DNA of 64,000 nucleotides, taken from Treponema sp. Lineage in GTDB: Bacteria; Spirochaetota; Spirochaetia; Treponematales; Treponemataceae. This document shows, piece after piece, positions 34,378-46,100 of this stretch; position 1 is the first letter of the stretch, and each line of letters begins with the position of its first letter. Made by a program: the position numbers and the translations under genes. Under the pieces are notes generated by a model. The model was not told the DNA's origin and did no database searches. It was given only the letters and a program-made list of their open reading frames with translations. The stretch is taken from NCBI GenBank assembly GCA_004554075.1, contig SFOB01000008.1, forward strand, positions 1 through 64,000, given 5' to 3'.

Positions 34378-36102
34378 ATGTTTTATAATCTCTTTAAAAT
34401 TTTAAATACAAGTACGCTGAACGTAGGCGGCTTTCTGGAAGGCTTTAAAAAGGGGCCTAAGGGAATCATTAAAAATATATTCATCATCTTATTTGCAATT
34501 TATGTTATTGCCGTAATGATTGGAATGTATACAGCCTATATGATTGCCACCTATAAGTTTCTGGCAGCAAGCGGAAATCAGGAGGCCATGCCTTTTATTA
34601 CCATGCTGGTTGCTCTTTTGATTATTATGTTCTTTGGCTTTACTTCGGTTGCGGCTTCTTATTATACAGGCAGCAGCGAAGAATTTCTTATGAGCCTGCC
34701 GCTTACTCCGGGCCAGTTCTTTGGAGCAAAGTTTGCAGTTTCTTTTGTTTCTGATGCAATTATGGGACTTGGTATGTTTGCCATCAGTTCTATTGTATAC
34801 GGAGCAAACGAAGGTCTGCTTACAAATCCGCTCTTTTATATTGGTTTTCTTGTTGCGGCCCTGGCCTTTTCTCTGGCTGCGGTTTTTGTAATCTATCTTC
34901 TATTTATATTGATTCTTTTCTTTATTCCGGCCCTGCGCAAAAAGAAGCTGATGACTGTTGTTGCCACAGTTCTTCTGATAGCTTTTTGTATCTTTTACGG
35001 ATTGATGAATTCTTCTATTTCAATGTCTTTTTCCAATCCCAAGTTTATGGGCGAAAAGATGGGCTCTTCTATAGAAAAGCTTTTTGGCTTGAGTGATAAA
35101 ATGCCGGTCTTTATGTACATTTCCGGCGCTCTGAAAGGAAAAATCCTTCCTATCCTGATTCTTGCAGCCCTTTCTGCCCTTATTCTTTTTGTGCTGGTTC
35201 CGTTTTTTGGAAAGTTGTACATTAAGACTCTGGATGGCTTTGCTGACGTAAAATCAAAAAAAATTACAGCCCAGAAGGCAGAAGAGGTAATTGAAAAGGA
35301 TGTTCGTTCGGTCTCTATTTTCCACGCTCTTTTTGTCCGCGACTACCGCAACGTGGTTCGAGAACCTGCCTTTTTTGCAAACGGCCCATTGTTTGTTTAT
35401 CTTTTCCCGGTAATCTTTATTCTTTCTTTTGGCGTTGGCTTTATTGCTTCGGGCGAGGGGCTTGGGGTAATATTCTCAGCCTTCCAGAGAAAGCTTGCAG
35501 AACTTAGCCCGGAAAGCCTGAAATCAGCAAAGTACTTTGTAACTCTGGGAAGTGCAGCCTTTGTCGTATTTACCGGAACCTTTGCAAACCTTGCTACAAC
35601 TTCTTTTTCCCGCGAAGGCAAATCCCTTAACGATCTTAAGGCTATGCCTATAGATTTTAATCTGATTGTAAAAGTGAAGTTCTGGCATGCCATGCTTTAT
35701 GTGGGAATTGCAAATGTAATTATGATTTTCCTGCTTACACTTGCCTATTTTCTTTTGCAGGTTCCTCTTACATTTACAGACCTGTTTTCTATCTGCTTTA
35801 TGACGGTTCTCGTTTCGGGCTCAGTTTCCCTTCTTTTGATTTTTATTGATATGTTTATTGATACCTTAAATCCAAAGCTCAACTGGGAAACTCCAATGGC
35901 CGCAAGCAAACAGAACTTTAATGTTCTCTGGTCTATGCTTCTTTCTATGTTAACAGTTGGACTTGTAGTAATTCTTGTGGTTTTTGCTCTTCCAAAATCA
36001 ATGCTTTCCCTTGTGATTTTAAGCATCATATATGTTATAATTGCTGCACCGGTTGGAGCGGCTTATTTCAGATATGCAGAAAAGAGACTTAAAGAAATGT
36101 AA
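34378..36102 (+). CDS. ABC-2-type transporter permease
   Basis: The 574-residue integral membrane protein has about twelve hydrophobic segments (for example IIKNIFIILFAIYVIAVMIG, ALAFSLAAVFVIYLLFILIL and LSMLTVGLVVILVVFALP). Cytoplasmic stretches contain SSEEFLMSLPLTPGQFFGAK, typical of the large ABC-2-like permeases that pair with DrrA-type ATPases. It follows the ATPase gene after 12 bases and its 3' end overlaps the next gene. Substrate unknown. Confidence 0.82.
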   Translation: MFYNLFKILNTSTLNVGGFLEGFKKGPKGIIKNIFIILFAIYVIAVMIGMYTAYMIATYKFLAASGNQEAMPFITMLVALLIIMFFGFTSVAASYYTGSSEEFLMSLPLTPGQFFGAKFAVSFVSDAIMGLGMFAISSIVYGANEGLLTNPLFYIGFLVAALAFSLAAVFVIYLLFILILFFIPALRKKKLMTVVATVLLIAFCIFYGLMNSSISMSFSNPKFMGEKMGSSIEKLFGLSDKMPVFMYISGALKGKILPILILAALSALILFVLVPFFGKLYIKTLDGFADVKSKKITAQKAEEVIEKDVRSVSIFHALFVRDYRNVVREPAFFANGPLFVYLFPVIFILSFGVGFIASGEGLGVIFSAFQRKLAELSPESLKSAKYFVTLGSAAFVVFTGTFANLATTSFSREGKSLNDLKAMPIDFNLIVKVKFWHAMLYVGIANVIMIFLLTLAYFLLQVPLTFTDLFSICFMTVLVSGSVSLLLIFIDMFIDTLNPKLNWETPMAASKQNFNVLWSMLLSMLTVGLVVILVVFALPKSMLSLVILSIIYVIIAAPVGAAYFRYAEKRLKEM

Positions 36103-39100
36103 ATCACGCAGCCTTTTTACTTGCAGGCAGATTTTTTGTCTGCTTGCGGCTTTCCTTCTGTGTGCAGAGCTTTCTGCACGCAGTGGAATGCTCTGGGGTG
36201 AAAAAAAACTCCGCGTAGCAAAAACCCAGTGGTTTGATATTATATATCCCGAGCGCTGCCAGGAAAGCGCTTCCATTCTTTACGAAAAGGCAGACACGGT
36301 TTACGAGGAAGTAACTGCCCAGTACGGCCTTACTCCTTCTTTCAGAATGCCGGTTGTAATTACTCCAGCCGTTGAACAGTTTAATGCCTTCTGGACGGCT
36401 GTTCCTTATAATCATATTGCAATTTACGATACAGCCTGTTCTGGCTCCAGCGAGCTGGCGGTTTTCAGCGAAACTCTTCTTTCAACCTTCCGTCATGAAC
36501 TTACCCACGCAGTTACTTATAATATGAAAAACGGATTCTGGCGGGGAGTGGGAAAGGTTTTTGGTGATTGTGTAACACCTGGAATGTTTGCCGTAACTAC
36601 CGGAATGGCAGAGGGTGCCACCCTTACCAGTGAAAGTACGGCAGGCCAAGGTCGTTTGAACGACGAGTATGCAAAGCATTATGTAAAGCAGGCCAAAATT
36701 GAAGATAAGTTTCCTTCATATCACGATGTTTCGGGTGCTTCAGACGGCAGACCTTCTGGTGCTCCTTACTTTTTCAACGGGGCTTTTCATCAGTGGCTGC
36801 AGACTGAATACGGAATGGAAGCTTATGCAGACTTCTGGTACCGCATTGTTAATGGAAAAAATCTTACTGTATCCGGGGCTTTTAAAAAGGCCTTTGGAGA
36901 AAAACTAAAAAATGCCTGGCATGATTTTGAAACCCAGTACGAAGTGCCGGATATTCCAGATGATTCTGTAAGAGCAGGCCTTGCCCAGGACTTTTTCCAG
37001 CCGGAGTCTACGAGTTATTCTCAGCTCAATGATTCAGGCTCCCTTTATGATTCTTTAACTTCTGCAGGCGGCAGGCTTGTCTGGATGGACCGTTTGGGAG
37101 GTCGGGTTTTTTCGGCGGAGGCTGGAGATGGTACCGGAGCTGATGATAATAATACAGCTCCTGTTTTTCATCAAGTTTTTTCGCAGAGAGGCCTTTCTTC
37201 GGTGCGCCTTTCCAGCGACGGCCGCTTTCTTGCCGTAAACTATATCAGCATAAACAGCCCTACAGAAAAAGCCCGCATAAAGATTTATGATTTTTCTAAT
37301 AAAAGCTTTTATTCAGTAAAGGAAAAGGGGCTTAGGGAAGGGCTTGTTATTCAGGCTGGAGACAGCACTTATCTTCTTGCTCAAAAATATCTGGACCAGC
37401 ACTACAGCCTTGTGGCCTTCCGTCTGGAATTCAGCCCGGATGGCAGCCGCATTACAGGCAGCACAAAAGTTTCCGAGCAGATTCTTCAGGCCGAAACAAA
37501 CCCTTATGCCTTTACCGCCCTTAAAGACGGCCGTTTCGCCTGGATAAAAAAAGCAGGGCTTAATTACAGCCTTTGCATAAGCAGTGTAAGCAGTGTGGAA
37601 GGCAATTTAATAGAAGAAACAAAAGAATTTGCCTTCCCAAAAGGCCTTGTTGTCCGCTCCCTTTCCTATTCTGAGCAGGGGGCGGCCGAAAACGAGGGCT
37701 TATACTTCAGCTATGCTCAGAAATCTACTATGCCCCGCCTTGGACGCTTTGACCTGTCTGAGTCTAAACTTTATCTGACTAATAATGATTTTTCGGGCGG
37801 CGTTTTTGAGCCTGTTTACTGGAATGACCGCCTGGTTTATATTGGTGAGTTTTTGCAGCAGAACCGCATATTAAGCCTTAAAGAAACTTCTTTACAATGG
37901 GAATCTGCTCCTGCAAGCCGCAAAAAAAGCCCGGAAGCTGCTGCTACAATCAGCCTGGAAGCAAATGCGGAGCCAGAGCCGCAGCCCCAATCTAAACTGG
38001 AATCCAAACCTTATAACCCGTTCCCATACTTAGCCCATGGAATCTTTATTCCGGTAAGTTATTACAGGTCTGAATATTTTGGACCAAATGCAGCCTATTC
38101 TTCAAATTTATGTAATTCTTATATTGGTGCAATTTATGTAACTTCCAACCCATGGTCAAATGGCAGTTCAGACCTTATTACGCTTACCTGCGGCTGGAAT
38201 ACACTTGCTAATTCTTTTGGAATTGACATGATATTGAACAAGGGGACTGCAACATCACTTTTTAATACAGAAACAGAATTAAAAACAGAGTTTGATGCAA
38301 AGGGCTGGAAGCAGAGCGGTGTAATTTCAACAATATCCTCCGGATTTGAAGTTGGAAGAGTTTCTACTATATTAATAACAAATACCGCAAAGGCCCATAT
38401 TGGCCGTCAGGATACCCAGCTTGTAATTGCCAATGGAGACAACGGCTTTTATTCTTCGATTAACTTCTGGGAGCCGTCGAAAATAGGAATTACTGCTCCT
38501 AAAGATGATACAAATTATTTTACAGTTTCTGATGTTATTACTGCTCAGTTTTCTACAATCAGAAGGGCAGGGCCGGGGCGCTTTGAAAAGGCGGGCTTTG
38601 CAGTGCTTGCAGGTTACGGCCGCCGCTACGATGCAGCTCTTAATACAGCGTCACAGCCTATAGTTAATACTTCTGCCCTCACTGCAGCCTTAAAAATCTG
38701 TATACCACGTATTCTGCCGATTGAATCAAACTATGGTTTTACTTATAATCTTCCTCTCCGCCTGAACTTTAAGCTTCTTCCTTCAAGTTCAATCCGCGGT
38801 TATGCCTACATTCCAGACCCGCTGCTTTCTTTAGGTTATGCTGTTTTTGATGCTTCCTGTGAAGTAACAGCCTTTTCAATGGAAATTCAAAAGGCTATCC
38901 CCGGCATTACCGCCTTTTACCTCAATGATTTTTATATTGATTTAGGCTATGCGGCAACAGGAACGGCAGGCGATGCTTCAAGGAACGGCTTTCAGACAGC
39001 TTACCTGGGAGATTATTTTAAGGCCATTGGAGACGGGCGCGGCTATTTCCTTGATTCCCTTTATCTCAGGGCGGGGCTTGAGTTCACACCAAATATTGGA

Positions 39101-39226
39101 CTTCTTGCAAATTCAAATTATAAAATGGGCTTTTACCTGCTCTACAGCTTTACCTTTAATTCTCAGAGGCCGCTGGCCTTCCAGGAAAGACAGAAACTTT
39201 CCCTGGGCCTGGACATGAGCTTCTAA
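36074..39226 (+). CDS. Gluzincin-like protease with propeller and outer-membrane-barrel regions
   Basis: From the ATG at 36074 (overlapping the permease gene by 29 bases) the protein has 1050 residues. A signal peptide (IFCLLAAFLLCAELSA) is followed by a metalloprotease domain with HELTH (H141, E142, H145) and a possible third ligand E180 in GMAEGATL. A TolB/propeller-like region (about 310-610: SSVRLSSDGRFLAVNY, FSPDGSRIT) comes next. A proline/glutamate linker leads to a C-terminal region of amphipathic strands (FGIDMILNKGT, RLNFKLLPSSS, KMGFYLLYSFTFN) ending in SF, typical of outer-membrane barrels. Translational coupling to the exporter suggests a joint envelope process. A start at 36041 is possible but would precede the signal peptide by 11 residues. 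Confidence 0.75.
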   Translation: MQKRDLKKCKSRSLFTCRQIFCLLAAFLLCAELSARSGMLWGEKKLRVAKTQWFDIIYPERCQESASILYEKADTVYEEVTAQYGLTPSFRMPVVITPAVEQFNAFWTAVPYNHIAIYDTACSGSSELAVFSETLLSTFRHELTHAVTYNMKNGFWRGVGKVFGDCVTPGMFAVTTGMAEGATLTSESTAGQGRLNDEYAKHYVKQAKIEDKFPSYHDVSGASDGRPSGAPYFFNGAFHQWLQTEYGMEAYADFWYRIVNGKNLTVSGAFKKAFGEKLKNAWHDFETQYEVPDIPDDSVRAGLAQDFFQPESTSYSQLNDSGSLYDSLTSAGGRLVWMDRLGGRVFSAEAGDGTGADDNNTAPVFHQVFSQRGLSSVRLSSDGRFLAVNYISINSPTEKARIKIYDFSNKSFYSVKEKGLREGLVIQAGDSTYLLAQKYLDQHYSLVAFRLEFSPDGSRITGSTKVSEQILQAETNPYAFTALKDGRFAWIKKAGLNYSLCISSVSSVEGNLIEETKEFAFPKGLVVRSLSYSEQGAAENEGLYFSYAQKSTMPRLGRFDLSESKLYLTNNDFSGGVFEPVYWNDRLVYIGEFLQQNRILSLKETSLQWESAPASRKKSPEAAATISLEANAEPEPQPQSKLESKPYNPFPYLAHGIFIPVSYYRSEYFGPNAAYSSNLCNSYIGAIYVTSNPWSNGSSDLITLTCGWNTLANSFGIDMILNKGTATSLFNTETELKTEFDAKGWKQSGVISTISSGFEVGRVSTILITNTAKAHIGRQDTQLVIANGDNGFYSSINFWEPSKIGITAPKDDTNYFTVSDVITAQFSTIRRAGPGRFEKAGFAVLAGYGRRYDAALNTASQPIVNTSALTAALKICIPRILPIESNYGFTYNLPLRLNFKLLPSSSIRGYAYIPDPLLSLGYAVFDASCEVTAFSMEIQKAIPGITAFYLNDFYIDLGYAATGTAGDASRNGFQTAYLGDYFKAIGDGRGYFLDSLYLRAGLEFTPNIGLLANSNYKMGFYLLYSFTFNSQRPLAFQERQKLSLGLDMSF

Positions 39227-39228
39227 TT

Positions 39229-39254
39229 GTCATGCTGAACTGGTTTCAGCATCT
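39229..39254 (+). repeat. Single CTGAAC-family palindromic repeat
   Basis: The copy has arms ATGCTGAA/TTCAGCAT and CTGG in place of the usual CTTG at the centre. It fills almost the whole gap between the protease/barrel stop (39226) and the convergent sirtuin stop (39257). Confidence 0.88.
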
Positions 39255-39256
39255 AT

Positions 39257-39997
39257 TTAGCATTTAATCTGCCCCAGTACTTCTCCAATCGGCTCGTGAA
39301 TTACAAGGTTTGCCATATGATCCTGCGGTGTGGAAGACTTATTCAGCAGAACAAGGTTTTCACCGTGGAAATAGTCAATTAAACCTGCTGCCGGGTAAAC
39401 AGTAAGCGAAGTTCCGCCAATTATCAGGGTGTCTGCATCTTTTATGGCGCGAACTGCCCCTTCAATTACCTTCTGGTCCAGTCCTTCTTCATAAAGAACT
39501 ACATCTGGCTTAATAAGTCCACCACACTTTTTGCAGTGGGGCAGTTTGTCAGGAGCATTTTCGCTTTCAATTATAATTTTTTCATCATAAAATTCATGGC
39601 AGTCCAGACAGTAGTTACGCAGGGTGCTTCCATGCAGCTCGTAAACAGTTTTACTGCCCGCCATCTGGTGAAGCCCGTCGATATTCTGTGTAACTACAGC
39701 AAGCAGTTTACCGGCAGCCTCAAGCTCTGCAAGTTTATAGTGAGCCGCATTAGGTTTTATGCCCTGAGGCAGCAGCTTTGCCCGGTAAAATCTGTAAAAC
39801 TCAGGAGTATTCTGGTAAAAGAAAGTTCGGCTGATAATCTGCTCCGGTGGATATTTCCACTGCTGGTTATAAAGACCGTCCACGCTGCGAAAATCCGGAA
39901 TTCCAGACTCTGTAGAAACCCCTGCACCACCAAAAAATACAATTTTTTTGCTTTTATTAATAATCTGTTGTAAAATTGATATATCTGCTGTGCTCAC
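39257..39997 (-). CDS. cobB: Sir2-family NAD-dependent protein deacylase
   Basis: The 246-residue enzyme has the sirtuin motifs GGAGVSTESGIPDFRS (NAD loop), TQNIDGLHQMAG (catalytic N, D and nearby ribose contacts) and YELHGS (catalytic His). A zinc ribbon CLDC…CKKCGG and GGTSLTVYPAAGLI complete the set. It removes acetyl or acyl groups from lysines with NAD+, acting in the cytoplasm. The start is GTG at 39997 with AGGAG eight bases upstream. It is monocistronic and convergent with the protease gene. Confidence 0.92.
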   Translation of the reverse strand: MSTADISILQQIINKSKKIVFFGGAGVSTESGIPDFRSVDGLYNQQWKYPPEQIISRTFFYQNTPEFYRFYRAKLLPQGIKPNAAHYKLAELEAAGKLLAVVTQNIDGLHQMAGSKTVYELHGSTLRNYCLDCHEFYDEKIIIESENAPDKLPHCKKCGGLIKPDVVLYEEGLDQKVIEGAVRAIKDADTLIIGGTSLTVYPAAGLIDYFHGENLVLLNKSSTPQDHMANLVIHEPIGEVLGQIKC

Positions 39998-40048
39998 TTT
40001 TCGTTCTCCTGAAAAAAAGTCTTTAATCTATTATAACTCAACTTTTTC

Positions 40049-40076
40049 TAATTAAACAGTAATATTGTACCGATAA
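40049..40076 (+). promoter_or_regulatory. Sigma-28-like promoter
   Basis: ACCGATAA (40069-40076) matches the flagellar sigma-28 -10 (GCCGATAA) at seven of eight positions. TAAT (40049-40052) lies 16 bases upstream in the place of the TAAA -35. It precedes the Ig-array operon, leaving a leader of about 50 bases. A sigma-28 link is an inference. Confidence 0.45.
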
Positions 40077-40132
40077 TAAAATGAGGGATTCTAAGTTAAA
40101 GGTTTTTTTTCAAAAATTAATAGAGGTACTAG

Positions 40133-43100
40133 ATGAATAAAATGAAAAAAGTATTTTTAATGGCAATTCTTTGTGTTCTCACTGCAGGTCTTCTTTCTGC
40201 CCATGGTAAGGGTGATATTGAAGATATCAAAGTAGAAAACATGAACAGCTGGCAGGAGCAGTTTGATCTTGATAGCCGTAAGCCAGGTAAATACAACATT
40301 ATGATTACTGCCCGTGACCTTGGTGGAAATGTTCACATTGAAGGTCCGCATAATTTGTATCTTGATCCAAAATCGGATCTTCCGATTTGTGGAATTACTA
40401 ACCCGTATCCAAACATGCGCGTTGTAGGTAACCTTAATATTGTAGGTACCTGTGTTGATGATGATGGCGTTTCAAAGGTAGAACTCATCCTCGACGAAGG
40501 AACAGAAATTGAAAAGCGCGTTACTGCCCAGGGTAAAGAATTCTGGTCATATTACCTCGACACAAACGACCTGGAAGAAGGTCCACATACAATCAAAGTA
40601 ATTGGTTATGATATTAACGAAGAGCCAAGAGTAAGTTCTCCTTATGTTCTTACCTGGCAGCTCGACCGTAAGCAGCCTGTAACAGAAATCCAGGATAAAA
40701 CCATGGGTCTTCTCGTTTCCGGCAATGTTAAATTTGACGGTATTGTTTCAGATGGAAACGGAATTAAAGAGCTTTATTATTCAACAGACAACGGCCAGAA
40801 CTTCATACCTCTAAAGTTCGGCGGAAACAAGAATAAGGACCTCTGCGACTTTACAGTTTCTGTAGATACAAAAAAATTCCCTGATGGTCCTGCAGTTCTC
40901 TGGTTTAAGGCTGTAGATAAAGCAGGTTCTGTTGGAATGTATTCATTCCTCTATTTTATTGATAATACTAAGCCAGATGTTGGCATTGTTTACCCTGCAG
41001 AAGGTCAGGTAATGGACGGCAAATTTACAGTTGCCGGTTATGCAAAGGATACAATTGGTGTAACAGAGCTTTCATGGAGCTTTGGTTCACAGTCTGGAAA
41101 CTTTGACCTCATTCCTGGTAACCCATTCTGGGCAGTTAATGTAGACACTCTTGCAATTAAAGATAAATCAGTTAAATTCACAATTCATGCAAAAGACCGT
41201 GCTGGTAACGTTGTTGATGTTTCCCGCAACATTGCATTGAATCAGGAAAATGATAAGCCTATTATTTCTGTTTCTGAGCCTGTGGAAGGTCAGAACTTTG
41301 GTGATTCGGATCCGCTTTTTGTACGCGGTATTGCAACAGACCCTGATGGAGTAAAAGAGGTTCGCATTCAGCTTGATAATAATGAACCGGTTATTCAGGA
41401 AACAAAGGGTGTATTCTATTATGAACTTTGTAAAGCAGAAGCCCTTTCTGCCGGAAATCATAAGGTTACAGTTACTGCAGTTGATGTAAACGGCGTTGTA
41501 GGAAATCCTTCTGTAATCAATGTTGTTTCTCGCGGAATTGCTCCTCAGTTTGCAGAAGCAAAAGTTACCGGTGGTAAAGAAACAGTAGAGTTCACAAACG
41601 GTATGGAGATCCATCCGGAAAGCGGCAGAACTTTCTCACTTGGTATTACTTCTGGAGTAGGCCTTGTAAAGGTTTCTTCTTCCCTTAAGTGGGGTAAAGA
41701 AGGTCTTGCAGAATCTGCAATAGATCTTAAGAATGCAACTTCTTACACATTTACACTTCCAGTTCTTCCAGATTCTGCTAAGGGTATTATGAACCTTACA
41801 ATTACCGCAGAAGATATTATTGGACGAACTTCAACTTACAATGCACTTTATTATGTAACAAATACAACTGTGGTTAAGTCGGAAGAGCCTGCAATTGTTT
41901 TTGATGACTCTACAGTTGCAGAAGACGGCTCAATCATCAGCAATCCTGACTTCCCTGTTACAGGTTACCTCATTGGAGCAAACGCTGCATCTGTAAGCCT
42001 TGTTCCTGCAACTAAGTTTGCAAAGGTAGACCTTGAAGGAAATCTTATCCGCCTTACTTCTCTTGATGCAGTTGGAAGCTCAGAGCCTGTTGTAGTAAGA
42101 ATCAGAACTGATAAGGGTAAGACAATTGATTCCCGCCCATTGCGCTTCCGTGCAGATACTGCTTTGCCGGAAATTACAATAAACGATTATTCAGAAAATA
42201 CAGCAATAAATGGTCTTGAAGGTCCTGTTTCTGTAAGCGGCCGCGTTACCTGCGAAACAGGAGTTGGCGGACTCAAGTACAGAGTAATGTCTGCCCGTGT
42301 AGACATTGCTAAGGGCATTATTGGAACTATTACTGCTCCTGCTGCAACAGAAGAATTTACAAAGGTTGATGTTGCTAGAGACGGTTCTTTCAAGTTCTCA
42401 ATCAATGCAGAAGATTATGGCTATGGTCTTCACCTTGTAGAACTTATTGCAGAAAGTGCCGGTGGAAACCCTAAGGCAAAGGCAATTGCAATTAAGAATA
42501 TTCCTGATGTAGAAGAGCAGAACGGTAAAATGCCGGTTGCAAAGGCTCCTGCAGTTTACTGGGCAGACGGCTTTGATGTTTACGCCCTTGCAGTTTATCA
42601 GGGAGAACTTACAAACGAGTACCAGGCTTTCTACCGCGATGATATGATAGAAGGAAACAACGCTGTAGGCTTTGCAACTTCTACTACTGATAACAAGCTT
42701 ATTACAGCTAAGTACACCGCAGTTAAAAAGCCTTCTCTTTCTGCTCACATTGTTCAGATTAATGATGCAGAATACCTGAGCGGTATGCCGGTTGTTCTCG
42801 GCTACAATTCAAAAGATATGGCAACAATCCGCATGTATATTGATACAGGTGCTGCAGTCAGCTCTGTAAACTTTGAAGTTACAGGCGAAGAAGTTGCCGG
42901 AGGTGCTGTAAGCCAGAAGGGCTCAGCAAAACTTATTAAGCCTACACCAGAAGATCCAATGCGCTGGATAGCAGAAATTGCAGTTTCAAATCTTCCTTCT
43001 CGTGTAAATAAGCTTTCTGCCGTAATTAAGGCTGGTGCTCTGGAAGAAACAGTAACAGGTTCTTTCACAGTTGTTCGCGAAGCAGATGAAAGTCTTCTGA

Positions 43101-46100
43101 ACGACAAGGAAGGCATTTATACAATGCCTGCAACAGGAACTGTTTATGATGAAGTTGATAACAACTATGTTTTGAGCGGCGGATCTAAGTTCCTTTATTA
43201 TGTAAATTACAATGCTCCTCTTAGAGTAGAACTTGTTTCAAATACTCCGGGTCTTGCAGTAGAAACAGACGGACATCTTGTTACTCTTTATGCAGAAAAA
43301 GATGGTGCTTACAAAAATGTTGTAGTAAGAGTTACAGACCGCTTTGGCGATGTTCACAACTCTGCAACACTGAACTTTATTGCAAACAACAATGCTCCGG
43401 AAATCAAGTTTGTAACACCAGAGCTTTTCCAGTGGGTTAAGAATAACCTGAGAATTTCTGGTACAGCAGCACATCCTCTTGGAATTCGTGCAGTTGAATA
43501 CTCTCTTGATAATGGTGAAACATGGTCTTCATTCAATCTTTCAAATAACAATAACCGTGTTGGTGTAACCTTCTCTAAGGATGTAAATATTTCTGAAATG
43601 CCGGACGGCCTTATCAGAATTAATATGCGTGCCCGTGATGCTTCTGGCCACGAAAGTTATGCATATACATCAGCTTATAAAGACGTAACACCTCCAGAGG
43701 CAAAGGTAGTTGAACCTTTACCAGAAGATGTTGTAAACGGTGATAACCTTGTAGTATTTGAAGTAAAAGATAATGCACTGCTTGCTAAGGCAGAATATAT
43801 TGCTCCTCCAGAAAAAGGTAAGTCACAGACACGTATTCCGCTTGAATTGAATCCTCTTATCTACACTCATGTAGGTACTCCAGAGGCTCCAATCAGCGAT
43901 GCAATGTCATTTGTATTCACAGATGATGCAGGAAACACAACTCCTATTGAATCATGGGCCTTCAGTATTGATAACGAATCAGACTTGCCAAGAGCCGAAA
44001 TCCACGTGCCGGAAGATATGCAGGTAATTACCCGCGACTTTACAATCTCTGGTGTTGTTTACGATGATGATGGAGAGTCTTCAATCTTCTATAAGATTGA
44101 TAACGGAAGCTACAAGCAGGTTTCTACAAAAGAAGTTTATAAGCAGTCTAGTCCTGATGCGGAATACAAGCTTAATACAAGCTTCTCAATTGATGTTCCT
44201 CTTTCAACAATGACAGATAACGAGCATACAGTTACCGTATATGCAGTTGATATCAACGGTGTAAAGGGACCAGAAGTTTCACGCACTTACCGCATCTCTC
44301 TCGAAGAGCCTAAGGGTGCTGTAGAGAAACCTACAATCGATACTTCTGTTCGTAACCTTGTTACAATTTCGGGTTGGGCAAGCGATAAGAACGGAATTGC
44401 AAATGTTAAGGTTTCTCTTGATAACGGTAACTCTTACAACGAGGCAACAGGAACAGAAAACTGGAGCTACACAGTAGATACACGTGCAATTCCTGGTGGT
44501 ACTCAGGTAGTATTCCTTAAGGTAACAGATAAATACGGCATCCAGGGACTTTACTCAAGCCTTATCAATATTGATAACGATGCTCCATACCTCAACCTTG
44601 AACTTCCTCTTGATGATTCAACTACAACAGGTATGCTCTTCTTCTCTGGTAATACTTATGATAATGTTGAAGTAACAGATCTTCACCTTACTATCAGAAA
44701 TCTTGAAAAGGGTTCAAGCCCTGTAATTCGCAACTTTAAGATTGACAGAATTATTGGTGAAACAGTTGATATGACAAGCCTTCCAGACGGCTTCTATAAC
44801 GTAGAGCTTACTGGAAAAGATAAGGCTGGTAATACAACAAATGTAAGCCGCAATATCCATCTTGAAAAGAATATTGCTCCTGCAACTGTAGACATTCTCT
44901 ATCCGCTCAACGGCGAACACAAGAATGGTAAGTTTACAGTTTATGGACAGTCTGCTTCAGAAAAGGAAATCACAAAGCTTAATCTCTATGTAGACAAGAA
45001 GTTTATTGCAGAAACAGAACTTACAGATTGTGGCTTCTTTAAGTTTGATCTTGGTCCGGAAAATATGGAAGAAGGTGTACACAGCTACTATGTAGAAACT
45101 GTTCTTTCAACCGGCAAGGCTGTTAAATCACGCGAGCAGACAATTACCTATAATCCTGTAGGACCTTGGGTAACAATTGATAACTTTACTTATGGAGACT
45201 TTGCAATTAATCGTCCTTACATCAGAGGCCAGGCTGGTTACTCTATCAGTGAAGATGAACTCCTCTTCTCAAGAACTAAGGAAGCAACTGCAGAACAAAA
45301 GGCTGCAACTGCAGCAAAGAAAGTTGCTAAGATTGAAATAAGCTTTGATAACGGAAAGACCTTTACCGAGCTTTCTAAGAATGAAAAGTGGATGTACCGC
45401 ATAGAAAATCAGGATATTGCAGAAGGTTACCATTTCTTCCTGATTCGTGCTACAATGAAGAATGGTGAAACAGCAATCACCAGAACAATCATCCAGGTTG
45501 ATAATACTGCACCTTCAATCCGCCTGATTGCTCCTATAAATGGTGGCCGCTATAACCAGGTACTTAATGCATCGGGTCTTTCTAATGATGATGTAAAACT
45601 TGAGAATGTTACTGTTACCCTCCGTAAGGGTGATAAGGCATCTTACGAAGTTCCGTCATTCATCCAGGGACTCTACTTAGACTTCCGTCTATGGGGTGCA
45701 ACACTGTTCTCTGTAGGTGCCGGACTTACCTTCTTCTATGATGTTGTAAAGGTTCAGTTCTCTTACGGACAGTTTACACAACAGCAGCGTGACGCGGTTT
45801 CTAACCTCTTTAAGGTTGATCTTACCGAGATGCGCTATGGTGGACATGTCTTTGGTATTAAGATTCTTGCAAACGTTGCTTCGGTTCCGTTCAGCTTCTT
45901 CCTTGGACACGACTGGGACTGGCTTTTTGCACAGTTTGCTGTAGGTGCTGAGTTCTCTTGCTTTACTCAGACAAACAGTGGAAAACCACAGATTCTTTCT
46001 TCACTGCTTATGCAGATTGAGTTCCCTAAGGTTAAACTGCAGAATGTTAAGGCCTTTAGTTCGTTCTCAATGTACACAGAAGGTTCATTGTGGTTCATTC

